A DNA stretch of 64,000 bases from Bradyrhizobium diazoefficiens (GTDB lineage Bacteria > Pseudomonadota > Alphaproteobacteria > Rhizobiales > Xanthobacteraceae): positions 3,720,001-3,784,000 of the forward strand of contig NZ_CP067101.1 of NCBI RefSeq assembly GCF_016616425.1, in the 5' to 3' direction. Below are positions 8,453 through 15,805 of this stretch, piece by piece. The translations under genes were made by a program, and so were the position numbers. The notes beneath the pieces are model-generated. The model was not told where the DNA came from. It was given only the letters and a program-made list of their open reading frames with translations, and did no database searches. The first letter of the stretch is position 1; the number at the start of each line of letters is the position of its first letter.

Positions 8453-8512
8453 TTTGAGGCCCAGATGTTTGAGGGCCAGATGTTTGAGGGCCAAGTGTTT
8501 GAGGGCCAGGTG
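8453..8512 (-). repeat. 15-bp tandem array, four copies, in the leader of the membrane-protein gene
   Basis: Four contiguous 15-bp units (8453-8467, 8468-8482, 8483-8497, 8498-8512), consensus TTTGAGGGCCAGATG on the plus strand, with 1-2 mismatches between units. The array ends 9 bp upstream of the ATG at 8443 and just before its Shine-Dalgarno sequence. The unit is a multiple of three and lies in frame, so translation from an upstream TTG would add HLALK-type pentapeptides. Copy-number variation would change the spacing of leader signals. Confidence 0.85.
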
Positions 8513-8786
8513 TTAAGTCCCACTCGTCCGCATTGGCGCGAGCCGATCTAATGTTGAGGTGGGCCCATCCAAGTCTGATGAGCCGTCCCGATGACGCACG
8601 AGTCCAGCCGGGTTTGACCAAAGCAAGGCGAGGGGATGGAGATGATGCGACGCTCTTCCGCGGTTTGTGGTGATGGAACCCTATTGTCGAACACGCGCAT
8701 GTGTTCCGCTTTGCCTTGTTTTCAGCACGATTTTGGCAGCATCTGGGGAGGCTGGGAGCTCTGCTATCCGCTATCGGGGGCCGGCG
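8513..8786. other. Intergenic region, nothing recognised
   Basis: The shared upstream region of the minus-strand membrane-protein gene and the plus-strand L,D-transpeptidase. An open frame continues upstream of 8787 to 8667 but lacks coding character. I see no operator or structured RNA here. Confidence 0.4.
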
Positions 8787-9440
8787 GTGCCAAGATCGAT
8801 AATCGCTTTGTTCGCAGTTGCCTTGCTGCCGCTGGGCGGCTGCATGCAGGCGACGCTTTCACCGGCGACCGACGCGAGCATGACGCCGCGGGACCGGCAG
8901 TTGCTCGCACATGTGCCTTACGCGCAGGCGAACGTGCCCGAGCAATATCTCCGTCACATCGTCGATTACCAGCGCAAGGAGCAACCCGGCACCATCCTCG
9001 TCGATACTGACGCGCGTTACCTCTATTACGTGCTGCCCGATGGCAAGGCGATCCGCTATGGCGTTGCGGTCGGCGAGGAAGCCATGGCGTTCTCCGGCGT
9101 CGCGCGGGTCGGTCGCCTGGCGGAATGGCCGGACTGGGTTCCGACCGCAGATATCCAGGCGCGGCTCGGACCGTATCCGGCGCGCGTTCCTGGCGGTCCG
9201 GCCAATCCGCTGGGCGCGCGGGGCATCTATCTCTATGTCGGCAACAAGGATACGCTCTACCGCATCCACGGCACCAATCAGCCGGAATATATCGGGCAGG
9301 CGATCTCCTCAGGCTGCATCCGGATGCGCAACGAGGATGTGATCGATCTGTACGACCGGGTGAAGCTCAATTCGACGGTCGTGGTGCTGCCGCCCGGACA
9401 AAGCGCGCAGGCCGAGGCGGGCGCACGCTGGCGCGGGTGA
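8787..9440 (+). CDS. L,D-transpeptidase (YkuD family), predicted lipoprotein
   Basis: Envelope enzyme that should form 3-3 peptidoglycan crosslinks or attach proteins to peptidoglycan. With the GTG start at 8787 (217 aa) the product begins with a lipoprotein signal peptide ending in the lipobox LGGC (Cys19). The longer reading from 8667 has no sensible N-terminus. The YkuD domain covers about 70-205. It carries the catalytic histidine motif RIHGTNQPEYIG and the nucleophile motif SSGCIRMRNEDV, with cysteine in SGC. The central GPANPLGARGIYLY region is also typical. Start choice is moderately certain; family assignment is firm. Confidence 0.88.
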   Translation: MPRSIIALFAVALLPLGGCMQATLSPATDASMTPRDRQLLAHVPYAQANVPEQYLRHIVDYQRKEQPGTILVDTDARYLYYVLPDGKAIRYGVAVGEEAMAFSGVARVGRLAEWPDWVPTADIQARLGPYPARVPGGPANPLGARGIYLYVGNKDTLYRIHGTNQPEYIGQAISSGCIRMRNEDVIDLYDRVKLNSTVVVLPPGQSAQAEAGARWRG

Positions 9441-9509
9441 ACGCGAGCTTTCAACCCCTACGAGACGGTCGTCGTGCCCAATTGGGCACGCTGACGACCC
9501 TGCATCTTC

Positions 9510-9941
9510 TCAGTTTGCAGGCCGAGCGATCCGCCACTGTAGCGTCGTGGCATTGCCGTTGGCATCGCCCGGCGCCTTGTCGGCGGACGAGGTGTAGAGC
9601 GGGCGATAGCGGTATGCCCACATCTTGCTGCCGTCGTTGCGGCTGATCACGGTGAAGTCACCGATGGCCCTGGCGTCGGCCGTTGCGGCGAGCGGCACCC
9701 AGCTCTCGGTGCACTTGCCGTTGCAGTTCGACGATTTGCCGGTGGTGTCGCGCTCGTAATAATAGAGTGTCATGCCCTTGAGATCGACGAGCTTGGGACC
9801 CTGCTTGGTCAGGACCACCTTGGCCGGTGCGGTCGTCGCCTCCGGCTTGGGCGGAGGAGGCGCATCGCCGCCATGGCCGTTTGCGAGCGCATGGCCGGTC
9901 GAGAGTGCGATGGCCGCGGCCGCAACGAGGAACCTGAACAC
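9510..9941 (-). CDS. Secreted protein of the COG4315 (YxFxxD-type) family
   Basis: A 143-residue protein with a signal peptide (about 1-20, HALA/NG), a short Pro-rich linker, and one copy of the secreted COG4315-type module. The module reads GMTLYYYERDTTGKSSNCNGKCTESWVPLAA, with the conserved aromatic-aromatic-x-x-D core, a C-x3-C pair and a tryptophan. Usually periplasmic or lipoprotein-anchored; the biochemical role of the family is unknown. The mature C-terminus repeats the theme more weakly (KMWAYRYRPLYTSSADKAPGD). Confidence 0.8.
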   Translation of the reverse strand: MFRFLVAAAAIALSTGHALANGHGGDAPPPPKPEATTAPAKVVLTKQGPKLVDLKGMTLYYYERDTTGKSSNCNGKCTESWVPLAATADARAIGDFTVISRNDGSKMWAYRYRPLYTSSADKAPGDANGNATTLQWRIARPAN

Positions 9942-10055
9942 CTGATCTCCCGCAAAGTTAATCGCGCGTTAAGCGCAGAATGTTGCCCATCGTAGCAGCC
10001 GAAGGTTAGCTCCTGGTTTCGCGACCCTGCGACAAATACGGACAACGATACCGGA

Positions 10056-10520
10056 TCATGCCTGCATATCGCGGAGCGGCGCGCGGCTCAGATCGTTGCC
10101 GGCGGCAATTGCCTTGCGCAGCAGCCGCATCAGGTCCTCGCCCTCCTTCGCGCTGAGGCCGCGCAGCATGATGCGCTGGGCCGAGTCCACGGCCGGCGTG
10201 ATCTTGCGCAGCGTGCGCCGGCCCTCGTCGGTGATCTCGAGCTCGCGGGCTCGGCGGTCGCGGCTGGAGGCGCGGCGCTCGATCAGTCCTTTTTGCACGA
10301 GGCGATCGATCACGCCGGTGATGGTGGTGCGGTCGTAGGCGATCAATCCGGCGAGCGTCACCTGGTCGAGGCCCGGATTGGCCTTGATGGTCGCGAGCGC
10401 AGCGTATTGCACCGGCGTGAGGTCGAAGCCGGCATGTTCGACTTCGGCCAGGAACACCGCGACGGCGATCTGCTGGAACCGGCGCGCCAGATGTCCGGGC
10501 ATGTCGTTGTTGTCTTTCAT
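10056..10520 (-). CDS. mobR: MarR family regulator, likely MobR (3-hydroxybenzoate-responsive)
   Basis: A 154-residue MarR-type repressor. The winged helix (about 30-115) includes LTPVQYAALATI, the recognition helix DQVTLAGLIAYDRTTITGVIDRLVQKGLIERR and the wing RASSRDRRARELEIT. ATG 10520 has GAGGAGGAGAA upstream, better than the start at 10568, which would run into the promoter. It is divergent from a MobA-type 3-hydroxybenzoate 4-hydroxylase. In Comamonas testosteroni mobA is controlled by the MarR protein MobR, and the same arrangement here supports the name. Expected action: repress mobA and itself until 3-hydroxybenzoate is present. Confidence 0.82.
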   Translation of the reverse strand: MKDNNDMPGHLARRFQQIAVAVFLAEVEHAGFDLTPVQYAALATIKANPGLDQVTLAGLIAYDRTTITGVIDRLVQKGLIERRASSRDRRARELEITDEGRRTLRKITPAVDSAQRIMLRGLSAKEGEDLMRLLRKAIAAGNDLSRAPLRDMQA

Positions 10521-10561
10521 CGAATTCTCCTCCTCGGAGATGCATCGTGGTCGGAGATGCG

Positions 10562-10596
10562 TTGACAAGTATACTGATAGTCAGCATACTGAGCAA
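10562..10596. promoter_or_regulatory. Divergent mobA/mobR promoters with shared operator
   Basis: Plus strand: TTGACA (10562-10567), 17 bp, CATACT (10585-10590), driving mobA. Minus strand: TTGCTC (10596-10591), 17 bp, TATACT (10573-10568), driving mobR. An inverted repeat AGTATACTGA-TAG-TCAGCATACT (10568-10590, 9 of 10 paired) overlies both spacers and -10 elements. One MarR dimer bound there would block both promoters. Promoter calls rest on close matches to the sigma-70 consensus. Confidence 0.7.
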
Positions 10597-10628
10597 TATC
10601 CAGGCAGAAATTCGCGGGAGAGAGGCTC

Positions 10629-12551
10629 ATGCAATTCCATCTGAATGGATTTCAGCCGGGCGACCCCGAGATTGCCGATCTGGCCGAGCGCGTTCAGCCT
10701 TCGGGCACAGCGGGCGCCGTGCCTGGCGAGGTCGATGTCCTCATCGTCGGCTGTGGCCCTGCGGGCCTGACGCTGGCCGCCCAGCTTGCACAATTCCCTG
10801 AGATCAAGACCTGCATCGTCGAGCAAAAGCCGGGTCGCTTGCTGGTCGGGCAAGCCGACGGCATCGCTTGCCGGACCATGGAGATGTTTCACGCCTATGG
10901 CTTCAGCGAACGCGTGCTGAAGGAGGCCTATTGGGTCAACGAGACGACGTTCTGGAAGCCGGACGAGCGGCTGCCTGAGACGATCGTCCGCAGCGGCCGG
11001 GTGCAGGACGTCGAAGACGGCTTGTCCGAATTCCCGCATGTCATCCTCAACCAGGCGCGCATCCATGACGGCTTTCTCGACGTCATGCGCAAATCGCCGG
11101 CGAAGCTCGAACCCCATTACGGCCGGCGCCTGCTCGACCTCGAGCTCGATCCGGCGGCAGGTCCCGCCGATCATGCCGTGACCGTGCGCCTCGAACGCGT
11201 CGATGCCGGCAACGAAGGCACGGTCGAGACGGTCAAGGCGCGCTATGTCGTCGGCTGCGATGGCGCGCGCAGCACCGTACGCAAATCGATCGGCCGCGAG
11301 CTGCACGGCGATTCCGCAAACCACGCCTGGGGTGTGATGGATGTGCTCGCGGTGACCGATTTTCCGGACATCCGCTTCAAGTCCCTGATCCAGTCGGCGA
11401 AGGACGGCAGCCTGCTGATCATTCCGCGAGAAGGCGGCTACATGGTCCGCATCTATGTCGAGCTCGCCAAGCTCGACGCCGGCGAGCGCGTCGCGAACCG
11501 CAACATCACCGCCGATGACGTGATCGCCAAGGCGCAGCGGATCCTGAAGCCGCATAGGCTCGAGGTCAAGGAGATCGCCTGGTGGTCGGTCTACGAGATC
11601 GGCCAGCGCCTGACCGACAAGTTCGACGACGTGCCCGAGGCCGAGATCGCAACGCGCCTGCCGCGCATCTTTATTGCCGGCGATGCCTGCCACACCCACA
11701 GCCCGAAGGCGGGGCAGGGCATGAACGTCTCGATGCAGGATGCCTTCAATCTCGGCTGGAAGCTCGCCTCCGTCATGCGGAACCAGTGCGCCCCACACCT
11801 GTTGCATTCCTATTCGGCGGAGCGCCAGGCGGTCGCGAAAGAGCTGATCGATTTCGATCGCGAATGGGCCGGGATTCTCGCCTCCGCCGCCAGGACCGGC
11901 GGCGCCGATGCCGCCAAGACGCAGGACTATTTCGTCAGGCACGGCCGCTACACCGCGGGCACGGCGACGCATTACGGGCCGTCGGTCCTCACCGGGGCGG
12001 CCTCGCATCAGCACCTCGCACACGGCCTCGTCATCGGCAAGCGCTTCCATTCGGCCCCGGTGATCCGGCTGGCGGACGCAAAGCCGGTCCATCTCGGTCA
12101 CGCCGCGCAAGCCGACGGTCGCTTCCGCATCTACGCGTTTTCGCCAGCGGAAGATCCTGCTGCCGCAGGTTCGGCCATTCGCGTGCTGTGCCATTTCCTC
12201 ACCGAAGCCAGGCAATCGCCGGTCAAGCGCTATACGCCCGCGGGCTCCGACATTGACAGCGTGATCGATCTGCGCGCGGTCTTCCAGCAGGATCACCGGG
12301 AGCTCGCCGTCGAAGCGATGCCGTCAATGCTGCTTCCGCGCAAAGGTCGCTATGGTCTGATCGACTACGAAAAGATGTTCTGCCCGGACCTCAAGAGCGG
12401 CCACGACGTTTTCGCAATGCGCGGCATCGATCGGACAGCAGGCTGCTTGGCCGTCGTGCGGCCGGACCAATACGTTGCGGCCTTGCTGCCGCTCGATGAT
12501 TTTGATGCGCTTGCGTCGTATTTCGACGGCTTCATGCTGCAGATGAACTGA
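10629..12551 (+). CDS. mobA: 3-hydroxybenzoate 4-monooxygenase MobA (FAD-dependent)
   Basis: A 640-residue class A flavoprotein aromatic hydroxylase, phenol 2-monooxygenase branch, predicted to convert 3-hydroxybenzoate to protocatechuate with NADPH and O2. FAD-binding motifs: GCGPAG (41-46), VVGCDGARS (about 207-215), and FIAGDACHTHSPKAGQGMN (about 348-366). The C-terminal thioredoxin-like domain (about 450-640) is complete. The opening MQFHLNGFQPGDP, VEQKPG, QADGIACRTMEMF and EFPHVILNQAR are, as I recall them, close to Comamonas MobA, whose length (about 639) also agrees. Divergent mobR and the shared operator strengthen the call. No protocatechuate-cleavage genes are nearby. Confidence 0.85.
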   Translation: MQFHLNGFQPGDPEIADLAERVQPSGTAGAVPGEVDVLIVGCGPAGLTLAAQLAQFPEIKTCIVEQKPGRLLVGQADGIACRTMEMFHAYGFSERVLKEAYWVNETTFWKPDERLPETIVRSGRVQDVEDGLSEFPHVILNQARIHDGFLDVMRKSPAKLEPHYGRRLLDLELDPAAGPADHAVTVRLERVDAGNEGTVETVKARYVVGCDGARSTVRKSIGRELHGDSANHAWGVMDVLAVTDFPDIRFKSLIQSAKDGSLLIIPREGGYMVRIYVELAKLDAGERVANRNITADDVIAKAQRILKPHRLEVKEIAWWSVYEIGQRLTDKFDDVPEAEIATRLPRIFIAGDACHTHSPKAGQGMNVSMQDAFNLGWKLASVMRNQCAPHLLHSYSAERQAVAKELIDFDREWAGILASAARTGGADAAKTQDYFVRHGRYTAGTATHYGPSVLTGAASHQHLAHGLVIGKRFHSAPVIRLADAKPVHLGHAAQADGRFRIYAFSPAEDPAAAGSAIRVLCHFLTEARQSPVKRYTPAGSDIDSVIDLRAVFQQDHRELAVEAMPSMLLPRKGRYGLIDYEKMFCPDLKSGHDVFAMRGIDRTAGCLAVVRPDQYVAALLPLDDFDALASYFDGFMLQMN

Positions 12552-12707
12552 CCGACAAACAGCGCCCTTGCATGCCCTGCCGATGAACGGCGGATGAATA
12601 TTGAACCGCGCGTCGCCTGCGTTTCAATCTTTCGACAGATGAGCCTTTCGCGCACGGAACACGCGTTCCGCTTGCGCGTTCCGACTTCGGAAGAGGAGGA
12701 ACACGCC

Positions 12708-13709
12708 ATGAAATTCAAGAGCGTTTTGATTGCCGCATTGCTGCTCGCGCCAACAGCCGCACTGGCCGCGCCGGGCATCGTCACCGTCTCGACCGGCTTG
12801 CGCGCCGGACCGGGTTCGGGCTTCCCCCTGGTCGATCGGATCCCCGAGGGCGCCCGCGTCAACATCCATGGCTGCCTGCGCGGCAATGCCTGGTGCGACG
12901 TCAGCTTCTCCGACGATCGCGGCTGGGTGTCATCGCAATATCTGGAATATCTCTATCGCAACCACTACGTCTATCTGCCGGACTATGTCGACGAGATTGA
13001 CGTTCCTGTCGTTCCCTTCGTGCTGACGTCGTACTGGTCACGCTACTATGGGGGGCGGCCCTGGTATCGCCGCCATGCCTACTGGAATAATTACTGGACC
13101 TCGCACGAGCGCGTTGCGACGCGGATGACGGTTGATCCGCGTGCGGCCCGGATCGGCCGCGCGGCGACGCACGACGCGGCGGTTGCACTGGAACGCGAAG
13201 GCGTGCGGGGCAAGGGCGCTGCTGCAATCTCTGGACCCAACGCCGCGACCTCACGGCACGATGCCGCAATCGCGAAGCGCAACGCCGCGATCGCGAGACG
13301 CGACGCTGCTGTTGCCGCTGACCGCACCCGCGCCGGGCGGAGCGAGCGCTTCTCGCATGAGCGGACCACTGTGCAGAGTCGCAATCCGCGCGATGCACAG
13401 GCACGTATGATCCACGAGCAGGCCGCACACCGTGAGCAGGCCGCACACCGTGCCGCAGCGCGCCAGCAGCCGATGGCGCGCTCTCATGAGGCACCGCGAA
13501 TGTCGGCTGCGCCTACGAGCCGGCCGGCGGCGCCACGTGTGGCCCAGCCCAACATCAGCCACGGCGCGCCGATGAATGCTCATGCCCAGATGCCGGCGCC
13601 GCGTGCGGCGGCACATGCAATGCCGCACTCCGGCGGCGGTGGCGCTCCCCACATCAATGCCGCGCCACGCGGTGCGCCGGCCGGCGGCCCCGGCCATCAA
13701 AGGCATTAG
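12708..13709 (+). CDS. Secreted bacterial SH3-domain protein with low-complexity tail
   Basis: A 333-residue exported protein: signal peptide (about 1-20), one SH3_3-type domain (about 22-80; VSTGLRAGPGSGFPLVDRIPEGARVNIHGC...WCDVSFSDDRGWVSSQYL), a Tyr-rich segment (NHYVYLPDYVD, YWSRYYGG), then a long Ala/Arg/Pro/His-rich tail. The tail contains a 6-residue repeat EQAAHR encoded by an 18-bp tandem duplication (13416-13433, 13434-13451) and DAAIAKRNAAIARR repeats. Bacterial SH3 domains of this kind usually bind cell wall. ATG 12708 has GAGGAGGA upstream. Confidence 0.82.
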   Translation: MKFKSVLIAALLLAPTAALAAPGIVTVSTGLRAGPGSGFPLVDRIPEGARVNIHGCLRGNAWCDVSFSDDRGWVSSQYLEYLYRNHYVYLPDYVDEIDVPVVPFVLTSYWSRYYGGRPWYRRHAYWNNYWTSHERVATRMTVDPRAARIGRAATHDAAVALEREGVRGKGAAAISGPNAATSRHDAAIAKRNAAIARRDAAVAADRTRAGRSERFSHERTTVQSRNPRDAQARMIHEQAAHREQAAHRAAARQQPMARSHEAPRMSAAPTSRPAAPRVAQPNISHGAPMNAHAQMPAPRAAAHAMPHSGGGGAPHINAAPRGAPAGGPGHQRH

Positions 13710-13719
13710 TGTTGCCAGG

Positions 13720-13746
13720 AAAGCCCGGCCCGCGCGCCGGGCTTTT
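13720..13746 (+). terminator. Rho-independent terminator after the SH3 protein gene
   Basis: AAAGCCCGGC (13720-13729) and GCCGGGCTTT (13736-13745) are perfect 10-bp arms around a 6-nt loop, 10 nt after the stop codon. Thymines follow. The next 45 bp contain three imperfect CTTCGCCA repeats. Confidence 0.85.
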
Positions 13747-13901
13747 CTTCGCCAGGTCTTTTCTTCGCCAACTCTCTTCTTCGCCAAGTCGAGGTCGCGA
13801 CAATTTGAGTCAGTTCTTCGCTGGCAGATTTCATCGATCGTAACAGGTCTACCCAAAGCTGTAAGCATCCACTCGGGGCAGCGGGGCACGGGAGGATGAC
13901 G

Positions 13902-14180
13902 ATGAGACAGAGCCAGGCGGAGACGCGCCGTCAAAATGTCGCGAAGCGTTCGATGACGAAAGAGGCCAAACAGCTGGCCGAGCTGATTGCCGGATTGCGC
14001 GAATCCCTCGAAGGGATCCACAAGGAACGGACGAGCACGAAGCTCACCGGCGCCGAGATGGGCTTGCTCGATGAGCGTCGCAACAATCTGCTGCTCACCA
14101 TCGCAGCCCTCGACGATCGCCTCTCGGCGGTGCAGGGGCTGATCGATCTGGGCCGCCCCCACATCATCCGCGTGCACTAG
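13902..14180 (+). CDS. Small coiled-coil protein, unknown function
   Basis: A 92-residue, highly charged, helical protein (AKQLAELIAGLRESLEGIHKE ... DERRNNLLLTIAALDDRLSAVQGL). No signal or membrane segment. ATG 13902 lies 6 nt after GGAGG; the ATG two codons earlier would abut the Shine-Dalgarno directly. I cannot name the family. It may be followed in the same transcript by the 68-residue gene at 14310. Confidence 0.6.
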   Translation: MRQSQAETRRQNVAKRSMTKEAKQLAELIAGLRESLEGIHKERTSTKLTGAEMGLLDERRNNLLLTIAALDDRLSAVQGLIDLGRPHIIRVH

Positions 14181-14309
14181 CGGAGTTCCGACATGGGACG
14201 ATGGGTTCCATTGCTGATCTGACGGGCGATCGTGCTGTTCTGCGGATGGCACCAAATTGCCACGCTCCTGGCGAATTGCCGCCAAAGCCCGCTGCCACGA
14301 GGAGGCCGG

Positions 14310-14516
14310 GTGAAGGGCGACGCAAGGGGATACGAATTGGCCTACAAAATGGTCGCAGAACGCGACAACGAGAAGTACAGTTTCGCCCGCGAGAGCCGGC
14401 TGCTCATCGTGGCGAAGGCGAAGGTATGGGCCAGCGAGGGATGGCGGGTCGTCATCACCGACCAGGACGGCAAGGCCTACGCGCCGCCCGAATTCGATCA
14501 GCTGTCGGCGGCGTGA
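14310..14516 (+). CDS. Small soluble protein, unknown function
   Basis: A 68-residue protein starting with GTG at 14310, preceded by GAGGAGG at 4-5 nt. The sequence is helical then beta (ELAYKMVAERDNEKYSFARES ... GWRVVITDQDGKAY), compatible with a compact cytosolic domain. I do not recognise it. The upstream in-frame extension to 14232 is cysteine- and proline-rich without coding character, so it is excluded. Confidence 0.5.
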   Translation: MKGDARGYELAYKMVAERDNEKYSFARESRLLIVAKAKVWASEGWRVVITDQDGKAYAPPEFDQLSAA

Positions 14517-14543
14517 CGGTAAGACGGGGCGAGGGGACGACAT

Positions 14544-14909
14544 TTGACAATGTTATTTCGAGCGGGGCGCGATGTGTTCGTGCCCCTGATAATGCTTTCA
14601 GCCGCCGCCATGCTGACGGCGACGGTTGCAGCCGCGCAAAATCTCGATGCCGGCAAGTCGCCCGCCAAGCTCTTCGCCGACGGCTGTGCGACCTGCCATC
14701 GCAGTCCGCGCGGTCTTGCCAAGGGTCGCTTCAGCCTGACACTGTCCTGGTTCCTGAAGGACCATTACGCCACCAGCCCGGACTCGGCCAGGATGCTCGC
14801 CGCCTATCTGGAGTCGGTCGACGGGCCGCCGCCGCGTGCTGCGGCCAGGCCCGCTAAGAAGCCCGCGCGATCCGCGCCGCGTCCGTCCAACCCGGTGCCG
14901 AGCCAGTAG
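14544..14909 (+). CDS. Periplasmic c-type cytochrome-like protein with one CxxCH
   Basis: A 121-residue exported protein: signal peptide (about 1-31, VAAAQN), one heme-binding CATCH in the context LFADGCATCHRSPRGLAKG, and a Pro/Ala/Arg-rich tail after about residue 90. Only one heme motif is present. The distal methionine of class I cytochromes could be in SARMLAAYLES, but this is unclear, so it may be a truncated or atypical cytochrome. The TTG start at 14544 has GAGGGG 7 nt upstream; the ATG two codons later is the alternative. Possibly an electron carrier or heme-sensing protein. Confidence 0.7.
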   Translation: MTMLFRAGRDVFVPLIMLSAAAMLTATVAAAQNLDAGKSPAKLFADGCATCHRSPRGLAKGRFSLTLSWFLKDHYATSPDSARMLAAYLESVDGPPPRAAARPAKKPARSAPRPSNPVPSQ

Positions 14910-14931
14910 GACGCGCCGGCACAGCCCGGCG

Positions 14932-15276
14932 TCAATGCACCGCCGTCTCCGAGAACAGGTTGATCACCAGGACCCCGGACACGATCAGCGCGATACCGAC
15001 GAAGGCCGCGGCATCCAGTATCTGGCGGAACAGCACAAAGGACACGGCGGCGGTCAGGATGATGCCGACCCCGCCCCAGATCGCGTAGGCGATGCTTAAC
15101 GGGATGATGCGGATCGCCACGGACAGCGCGTAGAACGAGGCGACGTAGAACAGCACCATCGCCAGCGTCGGCCAGGGACGGGTGAACTGTGCGGACTGCT
15201 GCAGCAACGCCGAGGCGGTGACTTCGAACACGATGGCGAGGGCGAGCGCCGCGTAGGCATTGAAGGCGGAGGTCAT
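14932..15276 (-). CDS. Small multidrug resistance (SMR) family transporter
   Basis: A 114-residue protein with four transmembrane helices, acting as a dimeric proton/drug antiporter or guanidinium-type exporter. The membrane glutamate that binds substrate and protons is Glu18 in AIVFEVTASALLQ. The second and third helices carry the family motif YALSVAIRIIPLSIAYAIWGGVGI, including the W-G-G signature. The length is right for EmrE/SugE proteins. AIPLSIAYAIW-type sequence favours the multidrug (Qac) rather than the guanidinium subclass, but this is not decisive. Monocistronic. Confidence 0.88.
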   Translation of the reverse strand: MTSAFNAYAALALAIVFEVTASALLQQSAQFTRPWPTLAMVLFYVASFYALSVAIRIIPLSIAYAIWGGVGIILTAAVSFVLFRQILDAAAFVGIALIVSGVLVINLFSETAVH

Positions 15277-15472
15277 GAGCCTCTCAGCGTGAGAAAGATA
15301 CGGCGTTAGTCATGGCCGGGCTCTTTGCCGCGAGCAAATATCATCCATGAGTGACGAACCTGCGACACCGGTTGGAATGCGGACGGGCCTGATGAGTTGG
15401 GCAAGGCAACACCATGCCGCCGCCCGATGAATCGTGCGGCGGCGAGGTATGCCCTGATGCTTCGATGCGGTG

Positions 15473-15652
15473 TCAGTTGATCCGCACGGAGAGTTCGACG
15501 TCCTCGGCGAAGGGCGTCGACATGTAGCCGCTTCCGGGCCTGCGTACGCGCGCCAGATAGTCCGGGCTGTCGTCGGCGTCGTCAGCGACGATGATCGCGC
15601 CTGGCCCGAGATGGCTTTCCGGGCGCGAGAGCTGCGCGTCCGAGATCGTGCG
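15473..15652 (-). pseudogene. 3' remnant of a class I SAM-dependent O-methyltransferase
   Basis: On the minus strand a 60-codon open stretch ends in PGAIIVADDADDSPDYLARV...GYMSTPFAEDVELSVRIN and a TGA. This is the typical C-terminus of small O-methyltransferases (post-motif strand G-A-I-I-V-A-D plus the terminal beta hairpin). The upstream three quarters, including the SAM-binding motif I, are absent: the frame closes at TGA (15653-15655) and the DNA beyond belongs to a different gene remnant on the other strand. No start codon with a Shine-Dalgarno exists. Confidence 0.6.
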
Positions 15653-15713
15653 TCATGCCGACGGGCTGGCCAACATGTTCTGCGCCTATCTCGGTGAGCT
15701 GGCACGTCGCTGA
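15623..15713 (+). pseudogene. 3' remnant of an unidentified gene
   Basis: The plus strand encodes an open tail ending SEIVRHADGLANMFCAYLGELARR and TGA at 15711-15713. It looks like the C-terminal helix of a longer soluble protein, perhaps a regulator, but is too short to classify. No plausible start lies upstream because that DNA is the methyltransferase remnant. The two tails point away from each other, as if a deletion removed the 5' parts of two divergent genes and their shared promoter region. Confidence 0.35.
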
Positions 15714-15805
15714 AGTGCAGGTGCTGCGTGAACCAGGGTCCCAAAGTGCGGCCCTATGATCGCTGCGCTTGCGTCGCGACGCGATTGTCCTTACGGACCT
15801 CTGCC

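Noticed and set aside
7250..8512. CRISPR array
   Set aside because: The repeats at 7250 and 8453 are contiguous, 15-22 bp units without spacers, and no cas gene is present.
10581..12296. A minus-strand open frame of about 570 codons over mobA
   Set aside because: Antisense shadow of a coding gene; no family features, and it would run through the mobA/mobR promoter region.
15310..15744. A 144-codon minus-strand gene over the deletion scar
   Set aside because: Its translation is Arg/Ser/Thr-rich noise. The neighbouring frame carries a recognisable methyltransferase tail, so this frame is spurious.
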